A program made the translations under genes and the position numbers. Under the pieces are notes generated by a model, which had not been told where the DNA came from, did not search any database, and saw only the letters and a program-made list of their open reading frames with translations. DNA of 64,000 nucleotides, taken from JASHPR01 sp963778075 (lineage in GTDB: Bacteria > Actinomycetota > Actinomycetes > Streptosporangiales > Streptosporangiaceae). Location: positions 372,001-436,000 of the forward strand of contig CAVZTJ010000016.1 of NCBI GenBank assembly GCA_963778075.1, read 5' to 3'. Shown one piece after another: positions 56,812 to 64,000 of this stretch. The stretch's first letter is position 1, and each line of letters opens with the position of its first letter.

Positions 56812-57801
56812 TCAGCTGGCGGCGGCCGCCACCGCAGGGGTCCAGGCGACCTGATCGCTGATGACGGACTCGATTATCTCGTCCAGGCTGCGCCGGGCTC
56901 GGAAGCCGACCAGATCCCAGGCCAGCCCGCAGTCCGGGACGCGGCGCTGCATGTCCTCGTAACCCGAGCCGTAGGCCTCCTGGTAGGAGATGTTCTTGAT
57001 CGTGCTCGGAGAGCCGGTGGCCGCGATGACCCGGTGGGCCAGCTCTTCGATCGACACCTGCTCGCTGCTGCCGAAGTTGACCGCCCGCCCGCACGCGCTG
57101 TCCGCGGCAACGAGCCTGATCAGGGCCGGAACCACGTCGAGTACGTGACAGAAGCAGCGCACCTGCTTGCCGGTGCCGAACACGGTCAGCGGATCACCTC
57201 GCAGCGCCTGCAGCACGAAGCGCGGGAGGACCATGCCGTACCGGCCCGTCTGCCGCGGCCCGGCGGTGTTGAACAGCCGCGCGATCGTCGCGCGCAGGCC
57301 GCGCTGGCGGACGTACGCCTCGACCAGGCTCTCGTCGATCGCCTTCGCCTCGGAGTAGCTCCACCGCGACTTGAGCGGCGAGCCGATCACCCGGTCGTCG
57401 TCCTCGCGCAGCCCGACCTTGTCGTTCTTGCCGTAGATCTCGCTGGTCGAGGCCAGCAGCAGCCGCGCCTGGTTGCGGTGCGACGCGGCCACCACGTTCT
57501 CGGTGCCGTGCAGGTTCGTGCGCATGCTGTCCAGCGTCCGGTCCCTGATCACGAACGTGCCGACGGCCGCGGCCAGGTGGAACACCCAGTCGGCGCCGCC
57601 CGCGAGCTCGTCAACCGCCGCCCGGTCCAGCACCGAGCCCTGGACCAGCCGGAACCGCGGATCGCCGGACACCGCGCTGAGATTCTCCAGCCGGCCGGTG
57701 CTCAGGTCGTCAAGACCGGCCACCTCATGGCCGCGGTGCAGCAGCGCCTGGCATAGGTGCGAGCCGATGAACCCCGCGGCCCCGGTGATGAAGATCCGCA
57801 T
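56812..57801 (-). CDS. NAD-dependent nucleotide-sugar epimerase/dehydratase
   Basis: A 329-residue extended SDR: ITGAAGFIGSH at the N-terminus, L-D-D-L-S-T-G-R after strand 2, the catalytic S-T-S-E-I-Y and Y-S-E-A-K, and R-L-F-N-T-A-G-P-R-Q for substrate binding. It is closest in pattern to UDP-glucuronate decarboxylase or UDP-glucose/UDP-GlcNAc 4-epimerase relatives. ATG at 57801 is preferred to the GTG at 57804. It would supply a modified sugar nucleotide to the GT4 and GT2 enzymes of this operon. Confidence 0.85.
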   Translation of the reverse strand: MRIFITGAAGFIGSHLCQALLHRGHEVAGLDDLSTGRLENLSAVSGDPRFRLVQGSVLDRAAVDELAGGADWVFHLAAAVGTFVIRDRTLDSMRTNLHGTENVVAASHRNQARLLLASTSEIYGKNDKVGLREDDDRVIGSPLKSRWSYSEAKAIDESLVEAYVRQRGLRATIARLFNTAGPRQTGRYGMVLPRFVLQALRGDPLTVFGTGKQVRCFCHVLDVVPALIRLVAADSACGRAVNFGSSEQVSIEELAHRVIAATGSPSTIKNISYQEAYGSGYEDMQRRVPDCGLAWDLVGFRARRSLDEIIESVISDQVAWTPAVAAAAS

Positions 57802-57805
57802 CACG

Positions 57806-58972
57806 TCACCCCTGTGCGGCGGCCGGGCCGACCGCCGGCCTCGATGCGCGGCGGCGCCGCAGCCTGGTGCGCCACGCGGTCCGGTACGCGAGCTGCTCGT
57901 ACAGGTCGTCGATCCGGGAGGTGACGGCCTGGATGCCGTATTCCTTCTCTACGGCCGGCTCGGTCGCCCGGTCGGGCCGGCGCCCGCCGGCGAGCTCCGC
58001 CAGCATCGCGTCGCGCAGGCCGCCCGCGCTGGACGGCACCTGGGTTGCCCGGCTCACGTCGAGGCCGTCCAGCGCCGGGCAGGTGGTGTACAGCACCGGC
58101 GCGCCGTTGGCCAGGGCCTCGAGCACGGACAGGCCGAACGTCTCCTGCTTCGAGGCGGCCACGAACAGGTCCATCGCCGACAGCATCGCGGCGACATCGT
58201 GCCGCTCGCCTGCGAAGATCACCCGGTCGGCCACGCCGAAGCGCCGCGCCACCTGTTGCAGGTGCGCCCGCTCATCGCCCTTCCCGACGATCAGCAGCCG
58301 CCTGCCGTCGCCGAGCAGCGGCGCGGCCGCCTCGATAACCATGTCGAACTGCTTGGTGGCGTCGAGCCGGCCGAGCACGCCGATCACGTAGTCCGACGGT
58401 GCGATGCCGAACTCGGCGCGCACCTTCTCGCGCGCGGTCGCGTCGAACTCGACCCTGGTGAGATCCACCCCGTTCGGGATGACCGCGACCTTCCGCGGCC
58501 GCACGCCCCACTTGACGAGCCGTTCGCGCACGGCCGGTGACACCGCGACCGTCATGTCCGACATGGCCTCGGTCGCCAGGTACAGGGCGCGCACACTTGC
58601 CGTCATCTCCCGGCGTTCCAGGTGCGTCTCCCCGATCGAGTGCTCGGTGCTCAGGATGACCGGCACCCCCGCCAGCCAGGCGGCGGGCCGGCCGTAGATC
58701 TGCGACCGGTACAGGTGCGCGTGCACCACGTCGTACCGTCCGTCGGCGATCAGCCCCCGGAGCGCGTACAGGGCGGATATCTGGGTGTTGCTGGTCATTC
58801 CCAGACTGCGCACCCGCCGCCCGTCCGCGCGGATCATGTCAGCAACCGGTCCGGGGTTGTACAGCGTGACGACCTCGGCATCGTGCCGGGTGTGCTGCAG
58901 CACCGAGCGGAGCTGAAGCTCGGCACCGCCCACCCCGAGACCGGTGATTACGTGCAGGACCTTCATCGTCAT
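57806..58972 (-). CDS. GT4-family glycosyltransferase
   Basis: A 388-residue GT-B enzyme: V-I-T-G-L-G-V-G-G-A-E near the start, V-V-H-A-H-L near 85, I-P-N-G-V-D near 165, G-V-L-G-R-L-D-A-T-K-Q and the C-terminal A-A-S-K-Q-E-T-F-G-L-S-V-L-E-A nucleotide-sugar site. It probably adds an early sugar to the carrier or polymer. The 4- and 6-base gaps to its neighbours place it in the five-gene polysaccharide operon. Confidence 0.86.
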   Translation of the reverse strand: MTMKVLHVITGLGVGGAELQLRSVLQHTRHDAEVVTLYNPGPVADMIRADGRRVRSLGMTSNTQISALYALRGLIADGRYDVVHAHLYRSQIYGRPAAWLAGVPVILSTEHSIGETHLERREMTASVRALYLATEAMSDMTVAVSPAVRERLVKWGVRPRKVAVIPNGVDLTRVEFDATAREKVRAEFGIAPSDYVIGVLGRLDATKQFDMVIEAAAPLLGDGRRLLIVGKGDERAHLQQVARRFGVADRVIFAGERHDVAAMLSAMDLFVAASKQETFGLSVLEALANGAPVLYTTCPALDGLDVSRATQVPSSAGGLRDAMLAELAGGRRPDRATEPAVEKEYGIQAVTSRIDDLYEQLAYRTAWRTRLRRRRASRPAVGPAAAQG

Positions 58973-58978
58973 CCTTCC

Positions 58979-60352
58979 TCACAGCACCGTCCGGTGCGGG
59001 GCGGCGTCGAACTGGTAGGTGGCGTCCAGCACCCGCGGACAGTCGCCGACCCACGAGTACTCCGCGTCCGGCTGGTGGGTGTGCACGATCGCGAGATCCC
59101 AGTCCGCGCCCTGGGGTTCGGTAACGGCATGCATCCAGTCCCCGCTGGGCAGCCGCAAATCCGGGATCAGCGGGTCGTGGTACGAGACCTCGGCCCCGGC
59201 ACCGACCAGCCCGGCGATGATCGTCAGCGCTGGGGATTCCCGCAGGTCGCGGACGCCCGCCTTGTAGCTGGCGCCGATCACGATGATCCGCGACCCGGCC
59301 AGCTCGCGGCCGTCGGCCTTGAGCAGTTCGGCCGCGCGCGCCGTGACCTGGTCCGGGCGGAGCGTGATCGACCGCATGGCCTGCTCGATCAGCGGGGACG
59401 TGCGGCCTTCCTGGCCCAGCTGCCACAGCAGGTAGTGCGGGTCGCAGGGGATGCAGTGGCCCCCCACGCCGGGACCGGGGAACACACCGAGGAAACCGTA
59501 CGGCTTGGTGGCGGCGGCCAGCGTGACCTCGATCGGGTCGAGCCTGAGCACGCCGCACGCGTCGGCGAACTCGTTGGCCAGCGCCAGCGAGACCGCGCGG
59601 AAGATGTTCTCGTAGAGCTTGGTCGCCTCGGCCGCGTCCGAGGAGCTGACCAGGTACACCGCGTCGGTGAGCCGGTCGATCACCGCGGCGGCCCGGGCGG
59701 TGCACGCCGGGGTGGCGCCGCCGACCACCCGGGGCGTCTCCCGCTGCAGGTGATCCGGATTGCCCGGGTCGATTCTCTCGGGACTGAACGCGACTCCGAT
59801 GTTGGTCCCGGCCACCAGGCCGCGCTCGGCCAGCGGCACGGTGAGCAGCTCGCTGGTGGTGCCGACGTAGGTGGTCGACGTCAGGATGATCACCTGGCCG
59901 GGGCGTGCGTGGCTGACGACGGAGGCGCACGCGCCGCGCAGCGCCGCCAGGTCGGGCGTCTGCTCGGCGTCCACCGGCGTGGGCACGCAGATGATGACCG
60001 CGTCGGCCCCGGCGGCGGCCGACGGATCGGTGGTCAGCTCCAGGATGCCCTCGGCCAGCGCCTCCTTCAGGCGCATGCGGTCCGGCTCGCCGAGGTCGGC
60101 CTCCAGCGCGCCGATCTCGGCCAGCCGCTGCTCGTTGACGTCGATCCCGATGATCTGAGCGCACTCGCCGTGCAGCGCGGCCGCGGTAGGCAATCCGACG
60201 TAGCCAAGCCCCATGATCGCGACCGAGGACAGTTCGCTGCGGCCGCCGTCGCCGAGGCCTGCGGCGCGGCTGGGCGCGCGGAACGGGATCAGCTTGCTGC
60301 TCATCTGCCGCTGCCGCCCGTTGACCGCGAGGGAAAGTACTGGTTCGGCCAC
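58979..60352 (-). CDS. UDP-sugar 6-dehydrogenase (nucleotide-sugar dehydrogenase)
   Basis: A 457-residue UDP-glucose/UDP-ManNAc dehydrogenase-family protein. The NAD site is A-I-M-G-L-G-Y-V-G-L-P near 46. S-T-T-Y-V-G-T-T, then V-A-F-S-P-E-R-I-D-P-G-N near 195, and the catalytic cysteine in P-G-P-G-V-G-G-H-C-I-P near 310 with C-D-P-H-Y follow. The pattern G-G-H-C-I-P-x-D-P fits the UDP-N-acetylmannosamine/UDP-glucose DH group. It makes a uronic acid donor. GTG at 60352 follows AGGGGG; ATG at 60304 is an alternative. It is the first gene of the operon. Confidence 0.88.
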   Translation of the reverse strand: MAEPVLSLAVNGRQRQMSSKLIPFRAPSRAAGLGDGGRSELSSVAIMGLGYVGLPTAAALHGECAQIIGIDVNEQRLAEIGALEADLGEPDRMRLKEALAEGILELTTDPSAAAGADAVIICVPTPVDAEQTPDLAALRGACASVVSHARPGQVIILTSTTYVGTTSELLTVPLAERGLVAGTNIGVAFSPERIDPGNPDHLQRETPRVVGGATPACTARAAAVIDRLTDAVYLVSSSDAAEATKLYENIFRAVSLALANEFADACGVLRLDPIEVTLAAATKPYGFLGVFPGPGVGGHCIPCDPHYLLWQLGQEGRTSPLIEQAMRSITLRPDQVTARAAELLKADGRELAGSRIIVIGASYKAGVRDLRESPALTIIAGLVGAGAEVSYHDPLIPDLRLPSGDWMHAVTEPQGADWDLAIVHTHQPDAEYSWVGDCPRVLDATYQFDAAPHRTVL

Positions 60353-60553
60353 GGCTTACCCCCTGGCTGGCCGGCGAGCGAATGCCCGCGTGTCGGGTGG
60401 GGTTTGATTGCCCCGACACCGACTGTGACATCGCTTTGGTTACGCCGCGTCACCCAGCAGGGTTAGCCCCGGCTACTCAAAGTGAGGTAGCCGACCGGGA
60501 CGGGCTGTCTCAAATGGGGCACATCGCCCGGCACGCGGGTTACCCCGGGGGTG
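60353..60553 (-). other. Structured leader region upstream of the polysaccharide operon
   Basis: Two hairpins are visible. GTGTCGGG (60390-60397) pairs with CCCGACAC (60412-60419), with an inner GGGG/CCCC alternative. GGCTACTC (60471-60478) pairs with GAGGTAGCC (60484-60492) with one bulge. They could be the terminator of the transporter operon upstream, or part of a regulatory leader. No known riboswitch consensus was recognised. Confidence 0.4.
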
Positions 60554-61483
60554 CTACCGCCGCTGCAGGCGTACCTCGAGCGCGTCCCGCAGCGCGTCGC
60601 CGATGAAGTTGAAGGCGACCACCGTCAAGACGATGCAGATGCCCGCCGGGTAGATCAGCCACCAGTCCCCGACGTACACGTAGTTGAGGCCATTGGTGAG
60701 CATGCTTCCCCAGTTCGCCGCCGGGGGCGCAGGGCCGAGCCCGAGGTAGGACAGCGCGGCGAGCAGGAGGATCGAGTCCGCCACCGAGAACGTCGTGAGC
60801 ACCACGATCGTGCCGATGACGTTCGGGATGACGTGCCGGAACACGATCCGGATGTTGCGCGCCCCGCCGGCGATCGCGGCCTGGACGTAGTCCCGCGTCC
60901 GGACCGACAGCGAGTCCCCGCGTACCAGCCGGGCCGTGGCCAGCCACGAAATCAGCGCGATGACGAGGATCAGCACCGGCACGGTCGGGGTCACGACGCT
61001 GGCCAGCATGAGGATGAGCAGCAGCGGGGGAATGGCCAGGAACGAGTCGACGATCCGCATCATCACCGCGTCGACCCATTTCCCGGAGTAGCCCGCGATC
61101 GCGCCCCACGCGGTGCCGACGACGCTCGCGAGCAGGGCCGCCGCGAGGCCGACCTCCAGCGAGGACTGCCCGCCGACCATCAGGCGCCCCAGCACGTCGT
61201 AGCCCAGCTGATCGGTGCCCAGCGGATGCGCCCCGCTGGGACGCTGCGTCACCTGGCCAAGGTTGGTCTGGATCTGGTTCGTCACATAGATGTGCGGGCC
61301 AACGAAGCTGAACAGCACCATGAACACGACGAGCCCGAGGCCCAGCACGGCCAGGCGGTTCTGCACGAACACGCCAAGAATCAGGCGCCAGACGCCGCCC
61401 GCGCCCCCGCTCTCGCCGCCCTCCAGCGGCAGCGCCTGCGGTGGCAGTTCACCGCCGGGAGCGCCGCTCGTACCGACCAGCAT
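60554..61483 (-). CDS. dppC: Dipeptide-type ABC transporter permease (DppC/OppC)
   Basis: A 309-residue permease with six membrane helices. The N-terminal OppC_N segment (L-A-V-L-G-L-G-L-V) is followed by H-P-L-G-T-D-Q-L-G-Y-D-V-L near 88, and the cytoplasmic EAA loop reads Y-V-Q-A-A-I-A-G-G-A-R-N-I-R-I-V. It pairs with the DppB-like protein encoded just upstream in the transcript. Substrates are peptides or other oligomers; no substrate-binding protein gene is in the window. Confidence 0.87.
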   Translation of the reverse strand: MLVGTSGAPGGELPPQALPLEGGESGGAGGVWRLILGVFVQNRLAVLGLGLVVFMVLFSFVGPHIYVTNQIQTNLGQVTQRPSGAHPLGTDQLGYDVLGRLMVGGQSSLEVGLAAALLASVVGTAWGAIAGYSGKWVDAVMMRIVDSFLAIPPLLLILMLASVVTPTVPVLILVIALISWLATARLVRGDSLSVRTRDYVQAAIAGGARNIRIVFRHVIPNVIGTIVVLTTFSVADSILLLAALSYLGLGPAPPAANWGSMLTNGLNYVYVGDWWLIYPAGICIVLTVVAFNFIGDALRDALEVRLQRR

Positions 61484-61544
61484 TTGTCAGCCCTTCTTCC
61501 GCAGCGGGGCGTGCCCGGTTGGCCGCCGGCCCGGCCGGCGCCGG

Positions 61545-62489
61545 TCACGAGTACCGGACCCGGGGATCGGCGACCGCGTACAAGACGTCCGCGACGAGCG
61601 AGCCCAGCACCGTGGCGATCGCCACGACCACGGTGAATCCGAGCATCACCGGAAAGTCGTGGGTTGTCGCGGATGTCCAGAACAGCAGCCCCATTCCGGG
61701 GTAGTTGAACACCGACTCGGTGACGACGGCCCCCGAGATCGTGACCGGGAGGCTGAGCCCGAGGAGCGTGATGATCGGGATCAGCGAATTGCGCAGCAGA
61801 TGGCGGAACACGATCCGCACCTGCGACGCGCCCTTCCCGCGCGCGGTCCGGACGTAGTCCTGGACGAGGTTCTCGATCGCGGCCGAGCGCATATAACGGC
61901 TGAACAGCGCGACGGTCAGGATCGCCAGGGTGGCGACCGGCAGCACCAGCGCGGTGGGCTGGGTAAGCACCGCGCCGACCGTCGCCCCCTGCGGTCCCTC
62001 CGGCGGGAACAGGTGCAGCTGCACGGCGAATATCTCGATCAGCAGCAGGCCCAGCCAGAACACCGGCATGGAGTAGCCGACGAACGATCCGCCGGTCAGG
62101 ACGTAGTCGATCGGCTTGTTGCGCCGCAGCGCCTGCAGCATCCCGACCGGAATCGCGATAACCAGGGCGATCGCGTAGGCCAGCCCGACCAGCAGGGCGC
62201 TCTTCGGCAAGTTGCGCTGCAGGAGCGTGAGGACCGGCTCGTTGTAGGTGTAGGAAAAGCCGAGGTTGCCCTGGACAAGATGGCCGACGTAGTCGCCGTA
62301 CTGGATGTACAGGGGGTGGTTGTAGCCGTTGGCGACGATAAACGCGTGCACCACCGCGGGGCTGACCCTCGGCCCCAGCAGGGCGCGGGGCCCGCCGGGC
62401 AGCAGGTGGACGATCACGAACACGATGACCGTCACGCCGAAGATCACGATGACCGACTGCGCGAGGCGGCGAACGATGTAGGCGATCAC
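61545..62489 (-). CDS. dppB: Dipeptide-type ABC transporter permease (DppB/OppB)
   Basis: A 314-residue permease with six helices. I-V-H-L-L-P-G-G-P near 27 is the usual DppB start, and the EAA loop reads Y-V-R-T-A-R-G-K-G-A-S-Q-V-R-I-V-F-R-H near 210. The GTG at 62489 overlaps the stop of the ATPase gene (GTGA). It forms the membrane channel with DppC. Confidence 0.87.
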   Translation of the reverse strand: MIAYIVRRLAQSVIVIFGVTVIVFVIVHLLPGGPRALLGPRVSPAVVHAFIVANGYNHPLYIQYGDYVGHLVQGNLGFSYTYNEPVLTLLQRNLPKSALLVGLAYAIALVIAIPVGMLQALRRNKPIDYVLTGGSFVGYSMPVFWLGLLLIEIFAVQLHLFPPEGPQGATVGAVLTQPTALVLPVATLAILTVALFSRYMRSAAIENLVQDYVRTARGKGASQVRIVFRHLLRNSLIPIITLLGLSLPVTISGAVVTESVFNYPGMGLLFWTSATTHDFPVMLGFTVVVAIATVLGSLVADVLYAVADPRVRYS

Positions 62490-64000
62490 GTCGATCCCTC
62501 CCCGGTCCCCTCGACGCTCAGCGGTTTCTGGAGCGGGAAGTGGCACGCCGCCCGGTGCCCCCCGGAGCTGAACAGCTGCATCTGGGGCTCCACGTCGGCG
62601 CATAGCTGCTGTGCGAACGGGCACCGCGTCCGGAACCGGCAGCCCGAAGGGGGGTTCGCGGCTGAGGGCAGCTCGCCCCGGACGGCATCCTTGTGCTTGC
62701 CCCGTTCCTGTACGGGATCGGGTACCGGGACCGACTCGAGCAGCCCCGATGTGTACGGATGCGCCGGGGAGGCGTAGATCTCCTCCCCTGTGCCGATCTC
62801 GACCAGCTTGCCGAGGTACATCACCCCGACCCGGTCCGCCAGGTACCGCACGACCGCCAGGTCGTGGGAGATCAGGACGTACGTGAGGTCCCGTTCGGCC
62901 TGCAGCTTGCGCATCAGGTTGAGCACCTGCGACTGGATCGAGACGTCCAGCGCGGACACCGGCTCGTCGGCCACGATCAGGGCCGGCTCCAGCACCAGCG
63001 CCCGGGCGAGGCCGATCCGCTGCCGCTGCCCGCCGGAGAACTCGTGCGGGTAGAGGGTCATGGCGGACTCCGGCAGCCCGACGTCGGTCAGCAGCGCCTT
63101 GATCCGCGCACGCTGGTCGGGCCGCGATCCGAGGTGCTGCGATACCAGCGGCTCCCGGAGCGTCGTGGCAACCCTGGCGCGCGGATCCAGCGACGCATAG
63201 GAGTCCTGGAACATGATCTGGAAGCTCTGGCGCTTCCTGCGCAGCTGGTTCCCGTGCAGCTTCGATACGTCCTCGCCCTCGAACCGGATGCTGCCCGAAT
63301 CCGGCCGCTCCAGCGCCACGATCAGGCGGCCGAGGGTCGTCTTGCCGCAGCCGGACTCACCGACGAGCGCGAACGTCTCACCCCTCGCGATCTCGAAGCT
63401 GACGTCGGAAACGGCGTGCACGGAGCCGACGCGCCGCTGAAGCACGCCCTTCAGGATGGGGAACTCCTTCACGACGTGCTCGAGGGCCACGACGGGCGCT
63501 CCTGCAGGCCGGGATCCGCTCGCGGATTCAGCACCATCCGCAACCGAGCGCACGGCCAGACGGGGCGGCGCTGCCCGTTCCGGCTCTGTCTGGTCCGCCT
63601 CGGCTGCCCCGCTGGGCACGGGCACAACCGCGGCGTGCGGGCCCAGTACCGGGAAAAAACACGCGTACGGGTGCGCCGGGTCCTCCCCGCCGAGCGGGGG
63701 ATTCTCGGCTGTGCACTCGTCCTTGGCATACCGGCACCGCGGGGCGAAGCTGCACCCCGGCAGCGGCGACACCAGGCTCGGCGGCATGCCCGGAATGCTG
63801 TACAGCACCTTGGTCCGGTCCGTGACCAACGGCGGCATAGCCTCGAACAGCGCCTGCGTGTACGGGTGCCGCATGCTCGCGAACAGCGGGCCCGTGTCGC
63901 TGGACTCCACGATCTGGCCGGCATACATCACCATCACCCGGTCGGCCCGGCCGGCGATGACCCCAAGGTCGTGCGTGATCAGCAGCATGCTCATGTGCAG
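62486..64000 (-). CDS. Fused DppD-DppF ATPase of the dipeptide-type ABC transporter (5' end outside window)
   Basis: Some 504 codons are visible. The first 120 residues are the end of one ABC ATPase (L-L-I-T-H-D-L-G-V-I-A-G, then the oligopeptide-family C-terminal zinc-like motif C-S-F-A-P-R-C). An Ala/Pro-rich linker of about 60 residues follows, then a complete second ATPase: G-E-S-G-C-G-K-T-T, F-Q-D-S-Y-A-S-L-D-P, F-S-G-G-Q-R-Q-R, D-E-P-V-S-A-L-D and a second C-R-F-R-T-R-C motif. Most bacteria encode DppD and DppF separately; here they are one polypeptide. The frame continues through base 64000. Confidence 0.87.
   Translation of the reverse strand: MHMSMLLITHDLGVIAGRADRVMVMYAGQIVESSDTGPLFASMRHPYTQALFEAMPPLVTDRTKVLYSIPGMPPSLVSPLPGCSFAPRCRYAKDECTAENPPLGGEDPAHPYACFFPVLGPHAAVVPVPSGAAEADQTEPERAAPPRLAVRSVADGAESASGSRPAGAPVVALEHVVKEFPILKGVLQRRVGSVHAVSDVSFEIARGETFALVGESGCGKTTLGRLIVALERPDSGSIRFEGEDVSKLHGNQLRRKRQSFQIMFQDSYASLDPRARVATTLREPLVSQHLGSRPDQRARIKALLTDVGLPESAMTLYPHEFSGGQRQRIGLARALVLEPALIVADEPVSALDVSIQSQVLNLMRKLQAERDLTYVLISHDLAVVRYLADRVGVMYLGKLVEIGTGEEIYASPAHPYTSGLLESVPVPDPVQERGKHKDAVRGELPSAANPPSGCRFRTRCPFAQQLCADVEPQMQLFSSGGHRAACHFPLQKPLSVEGTGEGST

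Noticed and set aside
60353..60553. c-di-GMP or c-di-AMP riboswitch before the polysaccharide operon
   Set aside because: Hairpins are present but the conserved core sequences of these classes were not found by eye.
1..64000. tRNA, rRNA, integrase, transposase or attachment sites
   Set aside because: None was recognised on either strand; the remnants described are best explained by deletion and frameshift.

Overview
The window is about 70% G+C with strong G/C third-position bias, GTG as well as ATG starts, and many 4-base start/stop overlaps. It looks like the chromosome of a filamentous or soil actinobacterium. Supporting signs are a CYP51-ferredoxin operon and a CYP142-type P450 of mycobacterial type, an F420-type luciferase-like oxidoreductase, PucR and GntR regulators, an actinobacterial-length cytochrome b, and an anti-sigma-like ATPase. 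No rRNA, tRNA, CRISPR array, integrase or transposase was recognised.

Layout. 0-10 kb: the end of a cyclic-nucleotide-binding protein, an ABC-F ATPase, a PucR regulator divergent from proline-catabolic pruA, a TreT-like glycosyltransferase, a catalase followed by a strong hairpin, and a MetE-like/SnoaL-like pair. 10-16.6 kb: a steroid-type flavin dehydrogenase divergent from a TetR regulator, then an operon of P450, SDR, CYP51, 3Fe-4S ferredoxin and NTF2-like protein. 16.6-21.4 kb: a cyclase-domain protein with an adhesin-like tail, a GlxA regulator with a truncated cysteine hydrolase, and an IlvD/Edd dehydratase. 21.4-29.5 kb: a seven-gene catabolic operon (SDR, beta-hydroxyacid dehydrogenase, CMD protein, LLM oxidoreductase, aldehyde dehydrogenase, acyl-CoA ligase, CYP142) divergent from an unknown gene.

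29.5-34.9 kb is a small accessory zone: a decayed DUF429 gene, a VapBC-type pair, a HicAB-type pair with a frameshifted toxin, nitronate monooxygenase, Nudix hydrolase, a GntR regulator and an anti-sigma-like ATPase. 35-36.7 kb holds a stand-alone cytochrome b (QcrB). 36.8-43.1 kb is a sugar or sugar-acid catabolic cluster: SDR, DUF4432 epimerase, ribulose-phosphate-3-epimerase-like protein, 2-hydroxyacid dehydrogenase, LsrF-like thiolase/aldolase and APC permease. It is closed by a perfect hairpin. 43.2-49.3 kb holds membrane proteins, a desaturase, a hydrolase-Rieske pair and several gene remnants. 49.4-54.5 kb is a secreted carbohydrate-hydrolase region (GH20, GH43 and a truncated kelch propeller). 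54.4-60.4 kb is a minus-strand polysaccharide operon (nucleotide-sugar dehydrogenase, GT4, epimerase, GH18, processive GT2). 60.5-64 kb is a dipeptide-type ABC transporter whose fused double ATPase runs off the window.

Two non-coding signals tie regions together. A palindromic motif covers the start codons of both the TetR gene (11.7 kb) and the SDR heading the CYP142 operon (22.1 kb), which suggests that one repressor controls both steroid-related blocks. A second palindrome, TGAGC..CGCTCA, occurs upstream of two genes of the LsrF cluster and twice near 53.5 kb between the arabinanase and the kelch remnant. The window also holds an unusual number of decayed genes (cysteine hydrolase, DUF429, hicA, arylsulfatase tail, MarR, alcohol dehydrogenase, kelch), which points to several past rearrangements.
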